Positions 1-7,707 of a DNA stretch of 44,272 nucleotides are shown here, one piece after another. This DNA is from Bacillota bacterium. GTDB taxonomy: Bacteria; Bacillota; Clostridia; Oscillospirales; Oscillospiraceae. The notes beneath the pieces were generated by a model. The model had not been told where the DNA came from. It was given only the letters and a program-made list of their open reading frames with translations, and made no database searches. How positions within the stretch are numbered: the first letter of the stretch is position 1; each line of letters opens with the position of its first letter. The position numbers were made by a program, and so were the translations under genes. The DNA lies in assembly GCA_023406225.1 (NCBI GenBank), contig JAEXWS010000106.1, positions 1 through 44,272 on the forward strand, in the 5' to 3' direction.

Positions 1-955
1 GGCCATAGCCGAACATGGACAGGCTGATCGTCGCCAGCCGGACCATGCGCTCGCTTTTGTCGACGCCCACGATCCGCTCATGCAGCAGCCTGTCCACCAC
101 TTTTTTTGCGGCGGCCGCCCCTTCCAGCGATTCCGTCTCCTGATAAGCCCGCTCCAGATACTCGGAGAGGAACGACCCCACGCCGCAGGACGGGTCCAGG
201 ACGTATCCCGCCGGGTCCGCCAGATCCCCGGCGTCCATGCCGATCAATTGGACGACGAAGGAGACGACCTCCTGGGGCGTCAGATACTGGCCCATCTGCT
301 TCTCGTCAGAAAAAGAGTCCGCCAGGAACTTTCCAAAGAGATTGTTCAGGATATCCGTTCCCTTGAGATATTGGACCGACGGCGCATCGGAAAGCGCGCA
401 GTTCGCTTCAAAGGTCGAGACGATCTCCTCCGCAAATAGGATCTCGCCGTCTTTCAGCCTCAGCCGGAAGCTCTCCCCCGCCGCTTCCCCCCCGGCATCG
501 CCCGAAAATCGCTTTTCGATCTCCCCGGCCACAAATCCTTTCAGCCGCTGAGCCACGTTTCCATCAAAAGCCGCCAGCGCCGCGGAGCAGATGCCCCGCC
601 CTCCGTCGATGACGGACGTTATATGCGCGAAAAAAAGCTTGGACATTTCTTCAAGCGCCTCGTTTCTCGACGAGAACTGCGCTCTTCTGTGCAGGACCTC
701 TCTCAGCTCCGCCAGGGCCCGGTCGATGCGCTCTTGCAGGCGGAGCCTCACGTCGTTGAGCGCGTCGATGGACAAGCCCCGCTTCCCCTGTTCGTACAGA
801 TCGCGCAGGGCTCCTTCCTGCGCCGGCCGCGGAACGCTCCGCCCCGTCTCCCAGCGTCTCAGCGTTTTCACCGAGACGCCCAGCTTCCGCGCCAGGCTTT
901 CGCGCGAATCCGCCTTCTCTAAAACCCCTTGAACGACCGCTTGAATGGAGTCCAC
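1..955 (-). CDS. N6-adenine DNA methyltransferase with N-terminal HTH (partial)
   Basis: This is the N-terminal part of a DNA adenine methyltransferase of the HsdM/N6_Mtase type. The gene runs off the left window edge, so 318 codons are visible and the catalytic NPPY-type motif is not. Residues about 16-40 form a helix-turn-helix (ESLARKLGVSVKTLRRWE). A helical linker follows, then GQYLTPQEVV, typical of the region before the SAM site, and motif I DPSCGVGSF beginning at Asp254. The GTG start at 955-953 is chosen because GGAGGTGAT lies a few bases upstream and no ATG fits. The family modifies adenine in restriction-modification or orphan methylation systems; no restriction or specificity subunit is visible here. 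The N-terminal HTH and the palindrome in its promoter suggest autoregulation, which is inference. The family call is firm; the system type is unknown. Confidence 0.85.
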   Translation of the reverse strand, partial: MDSIQAVVQGVLEKADSRESLARKLGVSVKTLRRWETGRSVPRPAQEGALRDLYEQGKRGLSIDALNDVRLRLQERIDRALAELREVLHRRAQFSSRNEALEEMSKLFFAHITSVIDGGRGICSAALAAFDGNVAQRLKGFVAGEIEKRFSGDAGGEAAGESFRLRLKDGEILFAEEIVSTFEANCALSDAPSVQYLKGTDILNNLFGKFLADSFSDEKQMGQYLTPQEVVSFVVQLIGMDAGDLADPAGYVLDPSCGVGSFLSEYLERAYQETESLEGAAAAKKVVDRLLHERIVGVDKSERMVRLATISLSMFGYG

Positions 956-973
956 GAATATCACCTCCCCTAA

Positions 974-1003
974 ATAATACACGCCGTGTAGAATATTTGT
1001 CAA
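974..1003 (-). promoter_or_regulatory. Promoter with overlapping palindromic operator for the methyltransferase
   Basis: On the minus strand TTGACA (1003-998) and TATTAT (979-974) are separated by 18 bases, a strong sigma-70-type promoter. The 13-base palindrome TACACGGCGTGTA (978-990) fills the spacer and touches the -10 element. A protein bound there would block RNA polymerase, so this is a good candidate operator, possibly for the HTH of the methyltransferase itself. Confidence 0.7.
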
Positions 1004-1039
1004 CCTTTTTCACGGCGCGCCGCCGTAGGATGGAAGATA

Positions 1040-1076
1040 AAAAAACCGGCCGAGCGAATGCTCGGCCGGTTTTTTC
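1040..1076 (-). terminator. Bidirectional rho-independent terminator
   Basis: A 10-bp GC stem (CCGGCCGAGC, 1046-1055, pairing with 1060-1069) has a 4-base loop and is flanked by runs of A and T on both sides. It lies just downstream of the EAL gene stop codon, so it ends the minus-strand cyclase/phosphodiesterase transcript. Confidence 0.85.
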
Positions 1077-1095
1077 CATTCGGCGGGACGATCCT

Positions 1096-3807
1096 TCAGG
1101 GCAGCCGTTCCCGCAAAAAGGAAACCGCCTTCTCCTCCGGCATGGGCCGGGCATAGTAATACCCCTGGATGCAGTGTACGCCCGCCGCCGCGATGAGCGC
1201 CTGCTCCTCCCCGGTCTCCACGCCCTCGGCAACCACCGTCAAATCGTTGATGACCGCCATCTCCACAATGGAGTTCAGCAGGGCCCGCTGTTTTTCGTTG
1301 GTCAAGATCTGCTTGGTCAGCGAGCGGTCGATCTTGATGATGTCCACCGGCAGGTTGGAGAGGTAGTTCAAGCTGCTGTATCCCACGCCGAAGTCATCCA
1401 GCGCGATGCGGATGCCGGCCTGGCGCAGCAGCTTCAGCGTCTTCGCCGTGTGGTCGATGGCCTGGATCAGGACGCTCTCGGTGATCTCCAGAGTGACCTG
1501 GCGGGGATCGACGCCGGCGGAGCGGATCAGGTCCAGCAGATGCTCCGCGCTGTTTCCCACCATGAGCTGCTGCACGGAGAGGTTGACGCCGATGCGCTGG
1601 AGCCCCAGCGCGCCGCCCTGGGTCCGCATAAAGGCGCACGCGGCGTTCAGCACGTAATCGCCCAGCTCCTCCACCAGTCCATTGCGCTCGGCCAGCGAAA
1701 TGACCTGTCCCGCGGAATAGTGCCCGCCCTGCCCGTCCGGCAGGCGGATAAGGGCCTCCGCCGCGGAGCACCGCATGGTTTCCAGGCACATCATGGGCTG
1801 ATACCACACCTCCAGCGTCCGCTGCTGGATGGCGCCGCGCAGGCGGCGCAGGATATCGGCCTCCGTTCGCAGCAGCGCGTCCAGCGCGTCGTTGTAGAGC
1901 ACGATGTTCTGCCCGGATTCCTTGGAGAAGCGTATGGCCGACTGGAGGTGGTCCAGCAGGACGCCCGGAGCCGCGCCGTGGGCGGGATACTGGCAGGCCG
2001 CGACGCGGACTTGCAGCGGAATGGTGGCGTTTCCAACGGTGACCGGGCGGACCAGCATCTGATACAGCCGCCCGGCCAGGCTCTCGACGCTCTCTGTGGA
2101 GAGCGAGATCCCCAGGAAAACGTCGCCGTTGATGCGGTAGAGGTACGTGCCCAGGGGCCTGGACAGGCGGTTTAGCACCTCGTGGAGGATGGCGTCCCCA
2201 ACGTCGGTGCTGAACAGCTCGTTATACTGGCTGAACGCGCAGATATCGACGCAGAAGAGGCTGAACCGCCGTTTGGCGTCGTAGGAGATCAGCACCTCGG
2301 CGTCCCGGAAATACTTCGGCCGGTTCCCCACATGAAACACCGGGTCCCGGTAGACCAGCTGCTCCACCCGCTTGCGGTAGCGGTTGAGGGTCTTGGAGAG
2401 CTCCGTCATCTCCCCGTCCGTATACTCGTCGAATATGACCGTGTTATTGCCCTCGATGAGCTGATTGCACTTCTCGATCAGCATCCGCGCGGGAGATTCC
2501 TGCGTGATCCTGGCGTAATAGGCGCGCAGCAGGGCGGATATCTCCTCCTCGGCCCCGCCGCCGGACCGGCATGGGGCGCATTGATAGCGCGCCATCAAAA
2601 ATTCCTTTTGGCCGTGGATGGAGACCTTCATCATAAGTTCCAGGGACAGCCCCTTTGCAAAGTCCTCCCGCTGCTGCTTGTTCATGGCCTCCCGGACGGC
2701 AAGGATGAAATTGCCCGATCCCAGGCGTCCGGCCAGATAGGGCCTGCGGATATACCCCTGAAGGCGCCCGGGAACGCTCTGTAAAAAGGCGGCCTCCTGG
2801 GTGGGGCCGATCAGCCGGGCGGCCTGGTCGAAGCCCTCCAGTGAAAAGTAAAAGAGGATGACAGCGCCGCCGTCCCGGGCAAGCCAGCGCTCCAGCGCCT
2901 CGGTGAAGCCCTTTTGATTGTAAAGGCCGGTGGCCGCGTCCACCAGGTCCTGCCGCCGCCGCTCCCGCTCCCGGAGGAAGAGGCTGCGCCCCGTGCCGGC
3001 CAGCGCCAGCAGAAGGCCGGCCAGCAGGGCGCAGCTCAGGAGCAGTCCCGCTCTCTGTCCGGCGCTTACCCAGCCGTCGGACGGCTGAATGCTCAGGTTC
3101 CACTGGCTGGGCAGGTAGAAGGTGGATTTTTTCGCCTGGGAAAAGTCCACGGAGGGATCGGTGGTCACGATCACCTCCTTGGCGCCGTTTTGCGGCTCCA
3201 CGCGCCAAAGCTCATAGTCATACCCCTGGGCGGACAGCTCCTGCAATCCAAGCTGGTCCAGCACATAGTCCCGGTCCAGCGCCACCGCGGCCTCGCCCAG
3301 ATACGCGTCCTTCTCCACGATGGGCTGAAGGAAGAGGAACACCTCCTGCCGCGCCGGGTCGCAGTCCAGGACGACGGGCCCCTCCACAATGAGGTCCTTG
3401 ACCACCTTGGCCAGCGTAAAGGCGTAGGAGAATTCCTGCAATTCCCGTCCCTCCAGTCCGCCGTAGCCCGCCCTTGGCAGCGCCCTCACCAGGGTATCGC
3501 CGTCAAACAGGCAGACGTAGCGCACCTCCTCCCGCGCAAGCAGCGGCTCGCAGGCGCGCACGAACCAATCCGTCTCCTCTCCCTCCATCACAAGGGCGGT
3601 CCGAGCCAGCGCGTCCGCCTCGTTCATCGTGCCGTTCAATTGCAGCGTGATCTTTTCCGTATAGTAGAACAGGATGTCCTCCGCCGCGCTTTGGCGTATC
3701 CTCACCATCCCGCCGCAAAGCAGCCGCCCCGCGCCCGTGACCGCGGCGAGGATCAGCAGCACTGCGCCGGCCGAAAGAAGCATCCGCCTCCTGCTGTTTC
3801 TTTTCAT
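1096..3807 (-). CDS. Membrane EAL-domain c-di-GMP phosphodiesterase with two degenerate GGDEF domains
   Basis: Predicted to hydrolyse cyclic di-GMP at the membrane. The order is a membrane segment (about residues 6-27), an extracytoplasmic sensor region, a second membrane segment (about 245-270), a degenerate GGDEF domain (starts DAATGLYNQKGF near 290; the active loop reads RLGSGNF near 361), a second degenerate GGDEF-like domain (about 475-640; RINGDVF near 556) and a complete EAL domain. Glu684 of EALIRL and Asp804-Asp805 of LDDFGVGYSS match catalytic EAL residues, so the phosphodiesterase is probably active while both GGDEF modules can only be structural or GTP-sensing. The ATG at 3807-3805 has GAGAGG 5 bases upstream; a TTG further upstream would overlap the previous stop codon. 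It starts 8 bases after the diguanylate cyclase gene, so the two are co-transcribed. Confidence 0.9.
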   Translation of the reverse strand: MKRNSRRRMLLSAGAVLLILAAVTGAGRLLCGGMVRIRQSAAEDILFYYTEKITLQLNGTMNEADALARTALVMEGEETDWFVRACEPLLAREEVRYVCLFDGDTLVRALPRAGYGGLEGRELQEFSYAFTLAKVVKDLIVEGPVVLDCDPARQEVFLFLQPIVEKDAYLGEAAVALDRDYVLDQLGLQELSAQGYDYELWRVEPQNGAKEVIVTTDPSVDFSQAKKSTFYLPSQWNLSIQPSDGWVSAGQRAGLLLSCALLAGLLLALAGTGRSLFLRERERRRQDLVDAATGLYNQKGFTEALERWLARDGGAVILFYFSLEGFDQAARLIGPTQEAAFLQSVPGRLQGYIRRPYLAGRLGSGNFILAVREAMNKQQREDFAKGLSLELMMKVSIHGQKEFLMARYQCAPCRSGGGAEEEISALLRAYYARITQESPARMLIEKCNQLIEGNNTVIFDEYTDGEMTELSKTLNRYRKRVEQLVYRDPVFHVGNRPKYFRDAEVLISYDAKRRFSLFCVDICAFSQYNELFSTDVGDAILHEVLNRLSRPLGTYLYRINGDVFLGISLSTESVESLAGRLYQMLVRPVTVGNATIPLQVRVAACQYPAHGAAPGVLLDHLQSAIRFSKESGQNIVLYNDALDALLRTEADILRRLRGAIQQRTLEVWYQPMMCLETMRCSAAEALIRLPDGQGGHYSAGQVISLAERNGLVEELGDYVLNAACAFMRTQGGALGLQRIGVNLSVQQLMVGNSAEHLLDLIRSAGVDPRQVTLEITESVLIQAIDHTAKTLKLLRQAGIRIALDDFGVGYSSLNYLSNLPVDIIKIDRSLTKQILTNEKQRALLNSIVEMAVINDLTVVAEGVETGEEQALIAAAGVHCIQGYYYARPMPEEKAVSFLRERLP

Positions 3808-3815
3808 ATTGCCTC

Positions 3816-5366
3816 TCAATTCCGGTGGATCGAATAATAGCCCTTTCCGTTCTGCTTCACATAGTAAAGCGCCTCATCCGCCGCGGAGATCATCTCCTCC
3901 AGCTCCATGCCCGGCCGGTATACGGACACGCCGATGCTGCACTGCACCGGGATGCTCTGGCCGCCGGACTGCACGTCGGACTGGAGCCGGAGCACAAGCC
4001 CCTCCAGCACGGCGTTCAGCTCCTCCTCGTCGTCCAGGCCGGTCAGCAGCATCAAAAACTCGTCCCCGCCGTAGCGGCCCACCACGCCGCCGTATTTCTT
4101 TTCATATTCCCGCAGGATATACCCCACGCTTTTCAGCGCGATGTCCCCGCCGTCGTGCCCGCAGGTGTCGTTGATATACTTGAGATTGTCCATATCCACG
4201 AAGAACATGGCCTTGACCGTCTCCGGGTCCGCCTTGGCAAGCTGGGCGGCGGCCTGGTTGAGAAACACGGACCGGGTGACCACGCCGGTCAGGCTGTCGG
4301 ATAGGCCGTCGCTGGTCAATCGCAAAACCTCGTTAAAATCCACGTCGTCGGGCCGGTGGTCCTGATAGATCCTTTTTTCCAGCTCCCCGATCGACTGCAC
4401 CAGGGTATCCACCACCGCCATCTGCCTGCCGATATAGCGCCGCAGGACCAGCATCAGTCCCACCGCTCCCAGGGCCGTCAGGCAGGCCGTGAGCAGCAGG
4501 GCCGGGAACGTCTGGAAAAAGAGCGTCTCGAATCGGACCGTGCACAGGATATCCCAGTTGGTCTGCTCCACCCGCTGATAGGCGGTGTAGCAGAGGCTTC
4601 CGTCCCGGATGCTCCAGTACGCGCCGGGCTGCGCGGCCAGAAGCGATTCCTCCAGCCGGTCCGCCGTGGTGCCGAAGAGGATATCGTCCCGCAGGGCGTC
4701 CATCACGGAGTCCCCGTAGGCCAGTCCCGCGGAGGAGGACATCACCTGCCCCCGGGAGCCGATCAGCGTCGCGTCGCCGTCCAGGGAGCCGGCCGAGGTC
4801 TCCAGGATCTGAACCACCTCGTCGAAGTAAATGGCGCAGAACAGGCAGCCGGTGATGACGCCCTGCCCGTCCAGGAGGGGGACCGCCACGGTGTAATTGA
4901 GGGTGGTGCCGTCCGCGCCGGCGGCGAAGCTGTCCGTCACCTGGGGCTGGCCGGTGGAGAACAGCTGCTGCATATACTCCCGGCTGGCCAGGCTGGCCGG
5001 TTCCTCCCCATCCGAGTAGACGATGATGTTCTCATCCACAAAGCAGATCATCATAAAGCCGAAATAGGGGCTGATCCGGTCCAGCTTTTTCACCTTGTCG
5101 ATAGGCGGGATCCCGGGGTCGTAATACTCCGGAAGGCTCGCCAGGGCCTCCAGCAGGTTCACGGCTCCCGTGACCCGCTGCGATATCTGAGACTGGCTCC
5201 CGGCCAGAGCCGCCGCCGCGTTCGACTCCATCCTGCGGATGGAATGGACCGTTCCCCCCAGCATGACGAACAGCAGAACCAGCACGCAGAACACCGCGTT
5301 ATACCGCATGATGGAAGAAAAGGATATCTCCCACTTCCCGGCCGGCTTCTTTTGATCTCGTTTCAT
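3816..5366 (-). CDS. Membrane diguanylate cyclase (sensor + GGDEF)
   Basis: Predicted to make cyclic di-GMP from two GTP. The product (516 aa) has an N-terminal membrane segment (about residues 22-42), a long extracytoplasmic region of the Cache type, a second membrane segment (about 280-305) and a C-terminal GGDEF domain. The active-site loop RYGGDEF is intact (GGDEF at residues 433-437), preceded by DSLTGVVTRSVF and FFVDMDNLKYINDTCGHDGGD. No RxxD inhibitory site is seen at the usual place, five residues before GGDEF, so product inhibition may be absent. The ATG at 5366-5364 has AAAGGAG about 10 bases upstream; an in-frame ATG 36 bases earlier lacks a good site. It is first in a two-gene operon with the EAL phosphodiesterase, making a synthesis/degradation pair. 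The external ligand is unknown. Confidence 0.9.
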   Translation of the reverse strand: MKRDQKKPAGKWEISFSSIMRYNAVFCVLVLLFVMLGGTVHSIRRMESNAAAALAGSQSQISQRVTGAVNLLEALASLPEYYDPGIPPIDKVKKLDRISPYFGFMMICFVDENIIVYSDGEEPASLASREYMQQLFSTGQPQVTDSFAAGADGTTLNYTVAVPLLDGQGVITGCLFCAIYFDEVVQILETSAGSLDGDATLIGSRGQVMSSSAGLAYGDSVMDALRDDILFGTTADRLEESLLAAQPGAYWSIRDGSLCYTAYQRVEQTNWDILCTVRFETLFFQTFPALLLTACLTALGAVGLMLVLRRYIGRQMAVVDTLVQSIGELEKRIYQDHRPDDVDFNEVLRLTSDGLSDSLTGVVTRSVFLNQAAAQLAKADPETVKAMFFVDMDNLKYINDTCGHDGGDIALKSVGYILREYEKKYGGVVGRYGGDEFLMLLTGLDDEEELNAVLEGLVLRLQSDVQSGGQSIPVQCSIGVSVYRPGMELEEMISAADEALYYVKQNGKGYYSIHRN

Positions 5367-5550
5367 CGCCCATACGCTCCTTTTTGCCGCTCTTCCGGCC
5401 ATTTCCGCAGGTCTCCCGTCCGCAAAGAAACGCTCCGGCGGGATACCTTTTCACGGGGACGCGCAAACGCCGCCCCTTTTGAAACAGCCCCGACCGGGCC
5501 GCCGGGGCCCCGGCGGTCATCTTGGGACCTAAACAGTATAAGACAGCATT

Positions 5551-5579
5551 ACTATACCACCGCCGCCGCCATAAATCAA
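5551..5579 (-). promoter_or_regulatory. Promoter of the diguanylate cyclase operon
   Basis: On the minus strand TTGATT (5579-5574) and TATAGT (5556-5551) are 17 bases apart. It predicts an untranslated leader of about 175 bases before the cyclase start. The leader is GC-rich and contains a GCCGGGGCCCCGGC self-complementary stretch; I could not recognise a known riboswitch in it. The rest of 5367-5696 holds no gene. Confidence 0.6.
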
Positions 5580-5634
5580 TCGCCGGAAGCGGAAGTTCTT
5601 CAAGGCGGCGTTCGGCGGGCGGGAACCGCCGCGC

Positions 5635-5672
5635 AGAAAGCCGCGCCGCTCTAACGAGCGGCGCGGCTTTCT
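5635..5672 (-). terminator. Stem-loop terminator after the MBL-fold gene
   Basis: A 16-bp perfect stem (5635-5650 with 5657-5672) encloses a 6-base loop. The T tract is short (CTTTCT), so it is a weak intrinsic terminator. It follows the stop codon of the frameshifted metallo-beta-lactamase-fold gene and lies upstream of the cyclase promoter. Confidence 0.6.
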
Positions 5673-5696
5673 ACACGATTCCGGCGCGGCCGAAAT

Positions 5697-6616
5697 CTAG
5701 GCTTCGAACTCAAGGTGAACGGAGGGCCGGTTGGGGCTGCGGACGGCCCCCTTTGCCACCGCGTCCGTGATGTGGAGGACGCAGGCCCCCGCGCGCAGCG
5801 CCTCGATGACGGCGGCGGAGGGGCAGTCGTCGGCGCGGGTGTTGGACACGGAGATGACCGCATGCTCCGGGGCCAGCATCTCCAGCAGCCGCCGCGTAAT
5901 GGAATCCCTGTGGCCGTGGTGCGGAAGCTTCATGACGGTGCAGGGGGACAGCCGGTGCTTTTCCCAGCAGGCCGCGCAGACGTCCCCCGGAAGTTCCACC
6001 GAAGTCCGGCCGTAATGCAGCCGCATCCGGATGCTGGTGTCATTAATGAAACGGTCCAGCTCGCTCAAGTCCCCCTCGCCGGGCCTGCCGTCCAGCGCCC
6101 GCTGCCAAATCTCCGCCTGCCGGCGAACAGCGCCTCGTCCTCCAGATAGACCTCCGCGCGCAGGGCGGCCGTCAGCTCCACCGCCATGGGCGTCCGCTCG
6201 ATCCGCCGGATGACCGTGCCGCCGGCCTCCATCGCCGCCAGCGCCGCCAGATAGATGTTCAGCGACTCCAGCAAACAGCGGGGACCGGCGGAGAAGCTCC
6301 CCTCCACGGCCACCTGTCCGCCCCAGTACGCACGGCGCGGGAGATAGTTCCCCCAAAATTCCCGCACATGAACGGCGTTCAGCAACTCCCGCAATCCGCC
6401 GCTGTGGTCCCGGTGCAGATGGGTCAGCACCAGAAGGTCCAAGGTGTGAACGCCCTGCCGGCGGAGGAACTCCGCCGCGGTGATCCGCATGCTGCCGGGG
6501 CCGCCGTCCCCTACGGCGGTGTCTCCGCAGTCCACCAGCATGGTGAATCCCGCCCCGGTATCCCGGATCAACACCGCGTCGCCATAGCCGACATTGATGA
6601 AATCAAGCGTCAGCAT
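5697..6616 (-). pseudogene. ComEC-like metallo-beta-lactamase-fold hydrolase, broken by a frameshift
   Basis: The first reading frame (from the ATG at 6616) begins LTLDFINVGYGDAVLI and carries the metal-binding motif THLHRDHSGG, as in the MBL domain of ComEC/Rec2-type proteins. Near 6119-6124 the homologous reading continues in another frame (RQAEIWQRALDG, then MKLPHHGHRDSIT and a C-terminal region ending VHLEFEA at 5697). Adding one base around GCCGGCAGG would restore a protein of about 306 aa, so one base has probably been lost, by mutation or by sequencing error. The start overlaps the end of the ABC ATPase gene by 14 bases, indicating translational coupling as the last gene of the importer operon. 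Substrate unknown; MBL proteins of this kind are often nucleases or phosphoesterases. Family firm, pseudogene status uncertain. Confidence 0.75.
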
Positions 6617-7691
6617 GACCGCCACCATCCTTCAGAATATGAAGCTTTCGCGGGTCGAGGCAGAGCTTCACACGGCCGGAGCGGGCGCCGGTCAAATCCA
6701 CGTTGGCGTCGTCGATCACGAAGGTCTCCCGGCCCACCCGCACCCAATAGCGGATCATCCGGCCCAGGAAGCTGTAATTTTCAATTACGCCGTCCAGCAC
6801 GGCGCTCTCAGGGGCCGAATCGCCTTCCGACAGCAAACGGATGCCCTCGGGGCGCACAACCAGCGTGATCTTGTGGCCCGGGGCGGCGGCGGACGCCGCG
6901 GGGACCTTCAGCTCCATGCCGCCGTGGTCCACGGTCAGCATATCCCCTTCCGCCTTGAGCACGCAGGCGTCCAGGAAATTGACCGTCCCCACGAAATCCG
7001 CCACAAAGCGGTTGACCGGGCGGAAGTAGATCTCCCAGGGCGTGCCCACCTGCTCCACCCGGCCCTTTCGCATCACCGCGATGATATCGGACATGGAAAG
7101 CGCCTCGTCCTGATCGTGGGTCACGTAGATGGCCGTGATCCCCAGCTTTCTTTGGATCTGCCGCAGCTCCGTCCGCACGTCCACCCGGAGCTTGGCGTCC
7201 AGGTTGCTGAGCGGCTCATCCAGCAGTAAGATCTCCTGCCCCATGACCAGGGCCCGGGCAAAGGCCACCCGCTGCTGCTGTCCGCCGGACATCTCCTTTG
7301 GAAAGCGTTTTTCCAGGCCGGTGAGGTTGAACATCTCCAGCATCTCCGCCACCCGGCGGTCCTTCTCCTCCTTTGGCGTTCGGGTCAGCTTCAGGCCGTA
7401 GGCGATGTTTTCATACACGGTCATATGCGGGAACAGCGCGTATTCCTGAAACACCAGCGGCGTGCTGCGCTTGAAGGGCGGCAGGCCGTTCATCCGCCTG
7501 CCGTCGATCATGACGTCGCCCTCCTCCGGTTCGGAGAAGCCCGCCAGCTGGCGCATCAGCGTGGTCTTGCCGCAGCCGGAGGGTCCCAGCAGCGTTACGA
7601 AAGCCCCTTTTGGGATCTCCAGGGAAACATGATCCAGCGCCGTAAAGCCGCCAAAGCGTTTGACGACGTTTTTAAATTCGATATAAGCCAT
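6603..7691 (-). CDS. ABC importer ATP-binding protein (iron/polyamine/phosphonate type)
   Basis: This 362-aa cytoplasmic ATPase powers the importer encoded by the two genes before it. It has Walker A GPSGCGKTT (Lys42), the Q-loop segment VFQEYALFPHM, the signature MSGGQQQR, Walker B LLLDEPLSNLDA and the H-loop YVTHDQDEA. A C-terminal TOBE-like region of about 120 residues is typical of the FbpC/PotA/PhnT group. The ATG at 7691-7689 is preceded by AGAGGAGG at 8 bases, and the gap to the permease stop codon is 16 bases. The family transports ferric iron, polyamines, thiamine, phosphonates or sugar phosphates, and the ATPase does not reveal which. It is followed by an overlapping MBL-fold gene. 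Confidence 0.92.
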   Translation of the reverse strand: MAYIEFKNVVKRFGGFTALDHVSLEIPKGAFVTLLGPSGCGKTTLMRQLAGFSEPEEGDVMIDGRRMNGLPPFKRSTPLVFQEYALFPHMTVYENIAYGLKLTRTPKEEKDRRVAEMLEMFNLTGLEKRFPKEMSGGQQQRVAFARALVMGQEILLLDEPLSNLDAKLRVDVRTELRQIQRKLGITAIYVTHDQDEALSMSDIIAVMRKGRVEQVGTPWEIYFRPVNRFVADFVGTVNFLDACVLKAEGDMLTVDHGGMELKVPAASAAAPGHKITLVVRPEGIRLLSEGDSAPESAVLDGVIENYSFLGRMIRYWVRVGRETFVIDDANVDLTGARSGRVKLCLDPRKLHILKDGGGHADA

Positions 7692-7707
7692 TTCCTTCGC
7701 CTCCTCT

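Noticed and set aside
997..2175. A 392-codon plus-strand frame across the EAL domain region
   Set aside because: It runs through the terminator and antisense to conserved EAL motifs; the product has no recognisable family.
5367..5550. A c-di-GMP riboswitch in the long leader of the diguanylate cyclase gene
   Set aside because: I looked for GEMM-type conserved elements and did not find them; the leader is merely GC-rich and able to fold.
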